Shown one piece after another: positions 37,901-50,600 of a stretch of DNA of 64,000 nt (the stretch's first letter is position 1; every line of letters begins with the position of its first letter). Below the pieces are notes generated by a model. That model was not told where the DNA came from. It saw only the letters and a program-made list of their open reading frames with translations, and searched no databases. A program made the translations under genes and the position numbers. The stretch comes from Rhodamnia argentea. Lineage: Eukaryota > Streptophyta > Magnoliopsida > Myrtales > Myrtaceae. Location: the NCBI RefSeq assembly GCF_020921035.1, contig NC_063150.1:9548001-9612000 (forward strand), in the 5' to 3' direction.

Positions 37901-40900
37901 TATTTACATGATGAGTTGACTCAAATGTTGCGAAAATTTTGGTCATCCACCAACTCCTCGCTTGAGTCAATATAAGCCCTATAAGCAGCAGGAACATGCG
38001 TGGCAAAACTACCGTACAGAGAACTAGTCCCTCGCTTGAGGGACGTTTTAAAGAACCTTGTTTCAAAAAGCAGAAAGCAGAATGTGGTTGAGTCTATTTC
38101 TGGGTATTGTCCTTTCTTAGGAGGGAATCTTGTGACTTGGTGCAGCAAAAAGCAGAATGTGGTTGCTCGGTCTATTGCTGAAGCAGAGTTTCGTGCAATG
38201 GCACAAGGAGTTTGTGAGCTGTTATGGCTTAAAGGATTACTTGAAGATCTTGGTGTATCCGTTCATCTTCCTATGATGCTATATTGTGATAATAAGGCTG
38301 CCAATAGTATTGCTCACAATCCTGTACAACATGACCGTACAAAACACGTGGAGATTGACAAACACTTTATCAAGTTGAAGTTGGGAAGTGGATTGATTTG
38401 TATGCCCTTTGTACGGTCTGATGATCAACTTGTTGATGTGTTCACTAAAGGACTAGGGAGTAAATCGTTTCATCCTATTTTAGTCAAGTTGGGCATGTGT
38501 GATATTTATGCTCCAACTTGAGGGGGAGTGTTGAGAATATTTGGCCCATGAAGGCATATTTGTCTATTTTCTTTATTATTTTCCGAATAGTAGCAACAAG
38601 GGCAATATTGTAATTCTTGGCCTTTTGGCTTTATTATAAATAGATGGCTTGGGGTCACATTGACCTAACCAAGCATTCGGTTCAGTTTTTTCTCTCAACA
38701 CTTAATACCATTTTCACACAATTGTTCGAGTGGGAATTGGCTTCTACATTAGCATTGGAACTCAAAATGATTCCCTACTTCTTCCTCTTATAAAGGTTCT
38801 ACCCCGGTTCATGTTGTGTGCGCGACACCCCACTCATCAATTCCACACGCCCTTCCTAATCCGACTTGCACCCGAGAGTGGGCGTTTAAAGTATAACACA
38901 TTGCTTGTCTATAAGATTTATATGTGCCTTATATTCATATTGTTTCCCTCCATTTATTGGCTTAAGCTTTCGGGTTGAACATATGATATGCATAAACAAC
39001 CTTTCCAAAAGTCCCAAAGGACAAGATAAGCAATGTTCTGGAGTCTGGTGTTCATTCTAGAGTTATCACATTCCAACTCGTACATTCCCATGTATACAAT
39101 TGGCAATGCATCTCTATTACGGCTTCATCAATCTTCACTTTAAGTGTGGATTTGTGTTGGCATTGTACCTTAGCCAGCCTCCCCATATGGTTCTTAAGTT
39201 GGGATTTTTTTAGTGTGAAAGATTGAGATTGTGAGATTTTGTGGGACCACCGCCAACTATTCTAAAAACTTAAGCTATTAGATGAAGGCGTGGTTTAACA
39301 TGTAAATATTCTATCACTCCCCCTCACCTTAATATGGTCTTTTTAGCCTAGCACTAAGCGTGGACATATTTAATAAGGGAGACAAATGGGCCTGGAAAGA
39401 TTTGAACTTGGGCCTCCCGCTCCGCACAATGTGAGATTTTGTGGGACCATCGCTAACTGTTCTAAAAGCTTAAGCTATTAGATAAAAGCGTGATTTAATA
39501 TTTAAATATTCCATCAGGGATTAATAAGTCTGTTTTCCCAGCATAATTAATCTTGGAGTACTCATGTACTAGCTGGGAGTTAATGCTGAAATATTTGAAT
39601 GAGAGTTCATCAGGACTTTCAGGAAAAAACACATTAATAATGGTGGTACAGCATCCTCCATGTGTTCGTCAATTTTTTTGAAATCTATGAGCTAAATAGG
39701 ATCCTTGAACTGAGAAACAGTATAGAGAACATCATAAGAAGATCCTACAGTAAATTCCCAGAGAATCTGGATAAGAGAGGATGTACCTCACCTCAAGTAT
39801 ACAGAAGCAGACTGCTTCCCAGATAACTTTAAAGTATGGTTGCCATAGAACTGACAAAGAACATTAGCACCTGTCTGGTTTTCCACCTGGAATTATTCAG
39901 CTATTAAAAGATCAACTTTTACTGGTTCATTCCTATAGTGCATGTAATACTCTACGAGAACATTGGGGGGTTGGTCATAACATGAAGGGACGATATACAT
40001 CATATGCAGATCAAACATATCTAAACAATCTTGGCAAATTGATAAAATTAGGCCCATTAGGGAGATTTGATTGGCATATGCATGTATGGACAAGTTCTCT
40101 TATGAACATCAGGAAATAGAAATTCAGCATGGATGGTTTTGTCACCTGGTGCATGGTGAAGCATGCAAGTACTATAGTCACCATCTATTTAGACAGCGGG
40201 ATACTAACTTTTAGAATTCATGCCTATATTAAGTACTTAGTTCAAGCATCCCATATGTGAAGCATGACTCCGAAGATTAGAATCCACTGGCTTTAGCTTT
40301 CAGATTTGCTTCAACTTATTTACAGTAGAATTCTTGCAGGATGTTTATTTGAAAGAACAGGATACAAAAATCAAGTTCCACTATAATTCACTTGTGTATC
40401 AGTAAATCCAGGTGAAGCATGCAATTACTATAGTCACCATCCATTTAGACAGCGGGATACTAACTTTTAGATTCGCTTCAACTTTTGTAATTCAACTTAT
40501 TTACAGTAGAATTCTTGCAGGATGTTTATTTGAAAGAAAAGGATGCAAAAATCAAGTTCCACTATAATTCACTTGCGTATCAGTAAATCCAGGAATTAAA
40601 AGTTGCATGAGTTGGCTAAAATCGCATTACATAGTCCTGATACATTACTGACATTCCAAAATTACTCAAGTGCAAATCTAATTTATTTTATTTACAGTTC
40701 CCTTCTTGTACCAAATAAAACATGCATCACTATTGTGACGGACTAAAATGGATTACACCAGTGAAATTTTTACCAGCAATTACTGCAGATAAGTCAGTCT
40801 GTTCAAAGTGAAAAAGTACAATTAAAAGAGAGAGGAAAGGCTAAATGATAGGATACTATGTAGCAAATTATGCATTCTGCTTACACGAGAGAGTCCATAA

Positions 40901-41611
40901 GTATGCTAACTGTTGTATGCCACTGTACGGTATAAGAGAAAGTTCATAAGTTTTATACTGGTCCATCATGCATACATAATGGACTATTTCTCCAACCTCT
41001 GGAATAAGTTTTCATTAACTGACAGCAATAGTATCAGTAATATGCTAGAATAAAAATGCACATCACCTACAATTAGGTGTTCTCATGTACGGCTGGTGCA
41101 TGAAGATGATACCATCTCTTGAGATACACAACTTGAGGCATATAAGCATACAAATTATCATCCACACGTGTAAAGAAGCAACGAATTGTTTAAAGAAACA
41201 CCTAGTTGCTTATATTAGTTTAAGCAAAAAACCTTGCAGAGGTTGGATAGAACCAAGGCAGTTCTAACTGTGTATGGGCCGCCTATATTCAATTCTCCAA
41301 CCACGAAGAGAAGTACATCCAACGAAAGCTCAGTTAGAGACAAATTCAACTGTGAAAAGGGAAGATATAGACTTCAGATATATGTGGTGGTACGTCGGAA
41401 AAGAGAATTTTGCATAGGATATCATGCTTCAAACCTCTTTTATCTTGCAGAAAAATGAGATGGGAAGTCCATGCTTCAGAATATCTGATCCATGAATCTG
41501 TAATCTGGAACGGTAGTATACACCTACTTCAACAGGGTGCATAAACTCTCTCCTACACCATATAAAACAAACTTAGGGAAAAGCACAAACTACAAACATG
41601 CATCGACAAAC

Positions 41612-41649
<38 letters not shown>

Positions 41650-44600
41650 TTTCATCATAAACAATTACCATGCATTCTTCTGCGCATCAAAATAATCTAG
41701 CAAAACTCTAAATGTGCACATAATTCTGACTTTAACAGGCAGACTTTGCACAGTGAACTGGGCATCAACAATGTGACCTTGAAGGAGAGGAATAGTATCC
41801 ACTGTACCCAAAAGTTCATGGACAATTGTCACAGAAACCTTGTCAACTTTAACATCAATCCTAGGAAGAAGTACTCTAGACTTCCTCTCTTCAGGCACGT
41901 GTTCATTGTCATGCAGATCCCTCCCCAAGACATCCATAGAGCCCCCCATATCCAACATTGCACGATCATCACTTGAAGCAGTATGTTGAAGCACTTTAAA
42001 CTTGAATCGATTTCCAGGTTTTCCCACAAACTCGGGAACCCCATTGACAAAAGCAATGGCACTGTCATTTTTTTTGTTTACCAGGTAAAAGGTATGTTTG
42101 ACCAACTGATTGTAAGCATCCTTCTCAATATCACTCTCAGAATTGTCAGTTTTACAGGGATCTGCTCTCCAGAGTGCCCAGCTACCATTACTACTGCTGG
42201 AGACTTCAACAAAACCAGAACCTTGACGATATGCTAATTGGACTGGGTTCCCAGACTCATCCTTCGCATGCAGGGATGTTAAAGAGAACCACAATATAGA
42301 GGACCTCCACCTCCTTTGACTGTGGTAGTTGACCTACGTGAGAGTTAACAATAGGTACTTCAGTTGCCTTAACATCAATAACGGAGAAAAGCTAATGTGC
42401 CAAAAGAGGCAGATGTATCAATTGTATAAATCATGTTCTTTGAAGCCTAAACGGGAGATACTTTTAGATCCAAATGATTACCACTATTTGCCATGCATAA
42501 AACTTTCCAAAGCATTTGTTGCATATTGATGTACATGATGACTTGAGGCAAAAACCTTTTTTCTGTTCCAGTGAAACAACTCTAGCTCAAGACCGACTAA
42601 AAGTTTCGAAAGACAAACATCACATACCCTGAAAAGAGCCTGTTCTCCGACAAGAGAATAATGAATAGAACCAACTAATTTGCACTCAGTTCTTTCACCT
42701 TCAACAGTGAAATACATGTGTTCATCGATATCTTGAATAGCGACGATTGCTCCTGTATAACAGTAGATGTTTCTAGTTAATCACCAAAACGCTGCAATAA
42801 GAAGTCTGAACCATCTAATAAATTACCATCTGGTACAATTTTCTCGAAAGTTTTATTCAGTCTCTGGTTGTTGGACCAATGCCTCGGTTGTAACCCAGCA
42901 GTGGTCCCCTTGGTTGCTGCTCCAGGCAAGGCCCCAACAGCTGACAAGAAAATCTGATGGGGATGAAAACTAATCAAAGGCAGCAACAGAATGATAGTCC
43001 TAAATAAAAGTAAGCAGATGCATTATAATACAAATTGCTAGCTTTACGAGATTGTCATGTCACTCATCAGCAGCAAAAATTAATCAAAACTCCAGTGGAA
43101 TTTATTTGATGGAACAGATTTAGGACACCTGGGGCATTACTTTCCAGCGGATGACCGTCAACACTGGATCAGACGAGAATTTTCTCAGTTCATTTTCTGA
43201 TAGCAATCTGCCTTTCACTGTTTAACATAGAACATTGAAAGAGCAGAACTATACTATCCTTCTAAAACTTTCTAAGAAAGATTTCTACAGAACTTGATTC
43301 CTTGCCACTTACAATCTAAATCTAAAAATGAAACAACTGATGCCTTCAACTTGGACTAAATATGTTCCTCGTCTTTCCAATGACCACTAGGTTTAGCCTA
43401 TCACGTTCCTTTTGGGGGAAGGATCTGGAATTTGGAGCTCATAACTTACATTAAAGCATCAACAAATTCCTAATATATCATGTAGCCAGTCACTGCTAAG
43501 TAGAAATGACATACAGACAAGAGAGTATATTGAAATCTTTTTCCTTCTAAAAATTAAACAGGTCGAAAGATGCCACTGGTATAGCACAAACAGATTTGAA
43601 TAAACTTATTTACTTACCTGTATCTCAGACAAGGAAATGTTCATGTCAAATCCTGAAATCGAACCACGACCAACCAAAGCGTAATCTAAGTCCCCAGGAC
43701 CACAGTAGGCCTTCTCCACATGTATCAAAGCACCAAAATGCTTCAAAATGAACTTCTTATCTCTTGAACGGAAGACCCTCATTGAGGAGATATGTGCAAC
43801 AGAATGCCTTGAAGATGGAAAGTCTTCTGACAAGGTATCAATTTCAACTGAAGCAATACCATCTTCACCTCCGTATCTCATGGTAGGATTTCCGGATGAC
43901 ATTTGTCTTGAGAGACAAGGAAAATGAGGGACATGATTCTCACCATCGACGTTTTGATTATGAACTTGAGAAAGGACTGACAGACGAGAGAAGTCAAAAA
44001 CAAGTTCTTTTCTCCTAGTTTCTGTTACCAGGTTCAAACCTATATCAACCTCAATCACGAGTTCCCGAATAGCACCTGCATCACATGACCATAGTATTAT
44101 GTACCTGTGTTATGACTTAGGGATATTGAGCAACAAAAGGATGAAAATACCAGATTTATCTTCAGCCGCAAGAACTAAGGATAACTGAGATATGTCAAAG
44201 CAAAAGACTTCAAGTTCCAGGAGTGCCAATCTTGTTCGGGATGATGAATGGAGCACAACTTCATCACTATCCATGATGTTTTTGTCATTAAAAGTTCTAA
44301 TGTCTCCACCAGGCTCACTTTTTCCAATGTTCTTATCATGTGATTGTACACCAAGCAATATATCTTCCACATGATGTAGAAGGGAAGCATAATAACCAAA
44401 GAACACAGTCAAAGCTGCCGTTTCAATCACCAGAAGACCACCCTGTTCATTACCATCATAATTACATTCTGAACAACAGTATGGCTTCAGCTTACATGTT
44501 AACACGAATGAAAGGGGAATGAGAAAGAGCATTTCCAAGCATTAAAGAAAATTAGATTTCAATATTATGGATAAAAAAATTGATTTTTCAGCACATAAAA

Positions 44601-47600
44601 TGGCCAAAAAGAAAGCAGATACTAGAGGCATCAAAAGGGTGCAGAATTTATCTAATAAGCGAATTAGCACCTGTATTTTACAAGAAATTCTCTGAAAATT
44701 TCCCCCAAAAGACAATGAAAAGAGTAGGTCATTCATCTGGTGTGCCCCAAGAAAGAAACACTTCATTGAGGATTTTCCCATCCAAATTTGACTAACTTGA
44801 ATATTTATGAGTAACCAGTGACCTGGTTCAGGAGCAATGGAATGCAACGGAGAATTCAACTTGTCAATGAGACTAAATGACCGCAGACTTGATCTTCTCG
44901 ACTCGACCATCAATGATAAATTCCTCAATATCGTTGACCAGCTGTCTCCATAGATGGAAAGAAGTTCGTCGCTCACTATGTCTTGACAGGGAGAACTCAA
45001 CGATGAAGTAAACAGCAAGTTCGAAAGGCGTGTTTCATATAAGCAATTAAGAGACTGTAGGATCACATCCCTTAACTGAGACACATCAATAGTGGTTTCT
45101 ATTTGGCTATCATGCCTGAAAATGACAAAATGCACCCCTGATAGATTGAGAAGAACTTCCAATTTCCCTTCTTCACATGATAACTCCAAAAATATTTGCT
45201 TGGTAACAATCCATAAGCCAGAATCAAAGGTAGCATGTTCATCCAGCTTCATAGCATCAAAAGCTGTTGTAAGATTATCCATACTATAGCATATTCTTGA
45301 TTTCTGAATGAATAAATCCATGGAGTTGAACTGGAAGGTGCTTCTAAGCATGTATAACACACAATTATTTGCAGAAGCGGATTCTTTTATACTATTCTCA
45401 TAAAAATTATGTCCATCTGCCCCCAGATCTTGCTTCATAAATTGTTGCAGCTCTTGAAGAGGTATACAGCCAGCAGAAGTAGTGGATAAAGTATAAGAAA
45501 TTGCAGAAAATAAATCTACAACTACCTGCCAAAAAAAAAATAGATGAGCAAATGCATAGAGAATGTATTGTATTGTAACCAAATTTAACTAACATATGAA
45601 GAGAGACAGGAGAAGTGAAAAAGTTGTTTTTCAGAAGGACCAATTGTGACAACCAACAGTGAAGGGGCGAAGGGGGAGGAACAGCTCAGGAATAAGAACT
45701 TCTTGAAGTAGTAGCACCATGTCAACATAAGACAATCATCTAGGAAATTACAACTTTTTTTGTGAATATTGATATATCTTTACCTATCAGGAGACCCAAA
45801 AGGACAAATACATATTATATTTATTCTCAAGAACTCAAGTATATACCAAAGAGGGAAATGCACTCAAGTTGGAGCTAACACAATCCATATGTAGGCCCAG
45901 AATACCTCAACCTCATTTCATGAAAAATCAAATACACATCAATCCTCAGCCCATCACCCTGTCCTCACGCCCGTTATGATATTTCAAATGCCAGAAACAT
46001 TCATTGTGTTGAATGCCACAACTAATAGTCTAATTCTAGTTATCTAATAGAGTTACAAATCAAGGTACATAACATCTACCTTCAACCGTCATAAGGAAGT
46101 ACATAAAGAGAAAGAACATCAGTTAGTAAATGATAAGAAATGAACATCTAGAAAAGAGTCATTAGACAAATCAACAGTAAGCACCCATTAGAAGACCTGA
46201 AAAAGAAAATTTAGAGGACCGAGAAATGCCAACTATGATAACCTATCAAACAAGAAAGAACTCGTGACTTCTTTGACACAGAAATATCTCTACCTAAATG
46301 GCCTAGAAGAATGGTTGAAGGTAGATTTTCAGCAGACAGACTCAAGATGTAAAAAGCATAAATTATCAGAACTAAACTCTTTGTCGAAGAATCGGGAGAA
46401 GATGTTGGGAAACCAGGAGAAAATCTTGGGATATGATTTTTTTTGTTTCCATTTATTTTTTTTATTTTATTTTTGAATCCTCAAGATTAGGAAGTAGGAA
46501 ATCTTTTCCTTTTCTGCTTTTATTACCTTTCTATAGCATAGTTGTCCTAGGCTCTATCTATGTGTAATGCTCTTTGTAACAATGTGACAATAAGAAATAG
46601 AAGAAACTACTTCTTCTTTGAAATCAACATGGTATCAAAGTGGACGTTTTGAATCCAGCTCCTACTATGGTGAAAACGGCGATGACTAGGGCTCGTAGGG
46701 ACGCTGATTCAGGTGTCGTGCCAGAGAGAAATTCAACTGATCTCTCTGGACAATCGAGCAATAGCGGAGAGCAATTCTCCCAAAACTCCAATCTGCTATT
46801 AATAGTTCACCAATTGAATAGCCGAAATTATTTAGAGTGGGCTCAATCGGTGAAACTAGCAATCGATGGCAGAGGGAAGCTTGGCCACTTGACAAGCGAG
46901 GTGAAGGAACCAGCAAAAAGAGATCCGAAATGGAAGGCTTGGAGATCGGAGAACTCCTAGTGATTGCCTGGCAGATCAATTCTATGGAGCCAGCAATTGG
47001 AAAACCGCATCTATTCCTTCCGGCCGCTAAAGATGTGTGGGACGTTGTGAGAGAAACATATTCTGATTTGGAGAACTCTTCCCAGATCTTTGAATTGAAG
47101 ACAAAGCTATGGCAATCAAGGCAAGGAAATCGTGAGGTCACTGTTTACTACAATGAAATGGTGACCTTATGGTAGGAATTAGATCAATGCTATGTTGATA
47201 GATGGGAAAGTCCAGTTGATTGCAAGAAACAAATGAAGAGAGAAGAGAATGATAGAGTATACATGTTTCTAGCATGTCTTAATCGAAGCTTGGATGAGGT
47301 GAGAGGTAGAATCCTTGGTCAAAAACCTCTGCCATCCATCTGCGAGTTTTTCTCTGAAGTTAGAAGGGAGGAATCTCGGAGACGGATCATGCTACGTGAT
47401 TCAGAAAAAAAATATGAATTCTATATCCAAGAATTCTGCACTTGTAGCTCGGGGGCTTGATTCTGAAGAAGAGAGGAAGAAGAAACTGTGGTGTGAACTT
47501 TGCAAGAAACAATGGCATACCAAAGAAACCTGCTGGAAAATTCATGGCAAACCGCAAAATTGGAAAAAAAGAAGGCTGGAAGAGAAGGAGCAGTAGTGAT

Positions 47601-50600
47601 GGTCGTGCGTTCCAAGCGACAAATGAGGAAGAGCAAATCAAGTCTGATTCGGTTCCATTCACAAAGGAACAGTTAGAGCACCTGTACAAACTCCTTCAAC
47701 CTCCACAACCTTCTTTAAATTCTTCTTGTTTTTTAGCCCATCAAGGTAATCATTTTTCTACTGCTTTCCTCATAGAAAATCCATACCAAAATACGCCATG
47801 GATTCTTGATTCAGGAGCAACAGATCGTATGACAGGCTGTTCAAAACTATTTTCTACCTATAATCCATGTGCAGGAAATAAAAAAATCACAATTGTAAAT
47901 GGTTCTCTTTCGGCTATAGCTGGATTAGGATCCGTCAAGCTCTCTCCTACCCTCACGCTTCATAATGTTCTTCATGTCCCAAAACTATCTTGTAACTTGC
48001 TGTCCATTAGTAAAATAACCTTTGATCAAAAGTGTCGAGCTAATTTTTTCTCATCTCATTGTGAGTTCCGAGACTTGACCTCGGGGAGGATGATTGGTAG
48101 TGCTAGAGAGAGTGAAGGACTCTATTTCTTTGAAGATGGAACAAGCTCAAATAGATAAGTTCAAGGTAGCTGTTTTGAATATGTTACCATTTGTAAGGAT
48201 GATGATATTATGTTGTGGCCTTATAGACTAGGTCGTCCGAATTTTCAATATTTGAAATTCTCGTTCCCAAAGTTGTTTTTGAATAAAAGTCCATCTTCAT
48301 TTCAATGCGAACTTTGTGAATTAACCAAACATCGTTGAACCAATTTTCCCTCTCAAACCTACAAGCAATCGAAACTATTCTCATTAATTCATAATGACAT
48401 TTGGGGTCCATCTAGAATTCCTCCGCCCTTAGAAAAGAAATGGTTTGTTACATTTATTGATGATCATACGAGGGTGAGTTGGGTGTACTTGTCAAAAGAG
48501 AAATCTGACTTAAGAGTCTGCTTTCAAAAATTTTTACACGATGATACAAACACAATTTCAAGTGCAAATCCAAATTTTTAGGAGTGACAATGGGAAAGAA
48601 CATTTCAATAAAATTTTGGGACAATTTTTCTTGGAAAAGGGAATTATGCATCAAAGTTCTTGTCTTGACACCCCTCAACAAAATAGGGTGGTAGAGAGGA
48701 AGAATAAGCACCTTTTAGAAGTAACTAGAGCTCTACTCTTCACAACTAAAGTTCCCACATACGTATGGGGTGAAGCTCTTCTTACATCCACATATCTTAT
48801 CAATAGAATGCCTTTAGAATGTTAAAGTTTCAAACACCCCTGAGAGTCCTTCAGAAGACCTATCCAGCCTCTAGACTTGCTGCAGCCTTACCCTTAAAAC
48901 TATTTGGCTATACCTCCTTTGTCCACATCCATGATAGAAATCGGGGGAAAGTTGATCCTAGAGCAAAAATATATGTGTTTGTTGGTTATGCACCTAACCA
49001 AAAAGGGTATAAATGCTTTGACACGATTTCCAAAAAAATGTTTGTCACCATGGATGTCACCTTTTTCAAATTAACCCCTTTTCTTGAAGCTCATCTTCAG
49101 GGGAGAAAGGAAGTGCATATTTGCACAACACCATCATAGTTTTTTTGTCTTGCGGAACCTGAAAATCCTCTTCCCACAACTCTTATACCTAATTTTGAAA
49201 CATATTTTTCAAATAATGAAAATTTGGGTCCACCTATTTTGGCATCTCATCCTACTTGTGAGCATAACAAGTGCGAACTAGTACCAAGAATACTGCACTC
49301 CAATCCTATGCTCAAGTCTACATGAGAAGAAACAAAACTCAAAGAAATAAGTCTTCTACTCCCTCAAGGTGCCATGAGTCCGAACCAGGGCCCGACCAGA
49401 ACTCCATACAATCATCGGGCAATGTTCCAACTCAATCTGTCCAACCTGATCATAGCCAAAAAAAATGAGTCTACTGATGAGCTTGACATACCTATTGCTA
49501 TCCGAAAAGGAGTTAGGTCTTGTACCAAACATACTATGTCTCATTATGTGTCTTATGAAAACCTCTCACCCAATTTTCGTGCCTTTACCTCAACCTTATC
49601 TTGTGTCGGGATTCCAAAAACTATGCAGGATCCTCTACAATTTCCTAAGTGGAAGGAAGCAATTCTTGAGGAGATGAAGGCTCTAGAAAAAAATGGAACA
49701 TGGGATATGGTGGATCTACCCACGTGAAAGTCCACGGTTAGATGCAAATGGGTATTCACAACCAAGCATAGAGCTTATGGGTCCCTTGAAAGGTATAAAG
49801 CTCGGTTGGTTGCCAAAGGATTCGCCCAGACTTATGGCATCGATTACTTTGAGACCTTCGCTCCAGTTGCAAAACTAAACAGTGTCAGAGTGCTCCTATC
49901 ACTCGCAGCCAACCTTGATTGGCCTTTGCAACAACTAGATGTGAAGAATGCATTTCTGAATGGAGATTTGGAGGAAGAAGTATAGTTGGATTTCCCCTCG
50001 GGCTTTGATAGAAGGTTTAGATCGAAGGTTTGTAAATTGAAGAAGTCACTATATGAACTGAAATAGTCACCGAGGGCCTGGTTTGAGAAGTTCACTCAGT
50101 TTGTGAAGAAACAAGGGTATGTTCAAGGATAAGCTGATCATACCATGTTTGTAAAGCATTCTCACGATGGGAAGGTTGCAATTTTGATAGTGTATGTGGA
50201 CGACATCATTCTCATCGAAAATGATATTGCCGAGATGAACAGGTTGAAAGAATGTCTCACTTTTAAATTTGAGATCAAGGACTTGGGAACTCTTTAAGGT
50301 ATTTCATTGGAATGGAGGTGGCTTGGTCAAAAAAGGGAATTATAGTTTCACAAAGGAAATATGTCCTGGATCTTCTAAAGGAGACTGGAATGAGTGACTG
50401 TAGACCGGCAGATACTCCAATAGATCTAAATCAGAAACTTGGAGATGAAAAAGATGAGGTTCCTGTTGATACATCGAGATACCAGAAGCTCGCAGGGAAA
50501 CTGATCTATTTATCGTATACTCGGCCAGATATTGCCTTTGCTAAGTATGGTAAGCCAATTTATGCATTCTCCCTATGAAAGACATCGTGAGGCTGTGTAT

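Larger units (their letters stand above)
36145..39791 (-). other. VPS13-like intron 13
   Basis: A 3,647-base intron. The right half holds the Copia remnant, a TRIM fragment and a complete TRIM. The left half (36145-38030) is AT-rich with several unconvincing short frames and nothing I can identify. Confidence 0.7.

Noticed and set aside
38000..38090. Start of the plus-strand frame containing the Copia RNase H
   Set aside because: The first 30 codons do not match Copia; the homologous part begins near 38090, so the element was trimmed accordingly.
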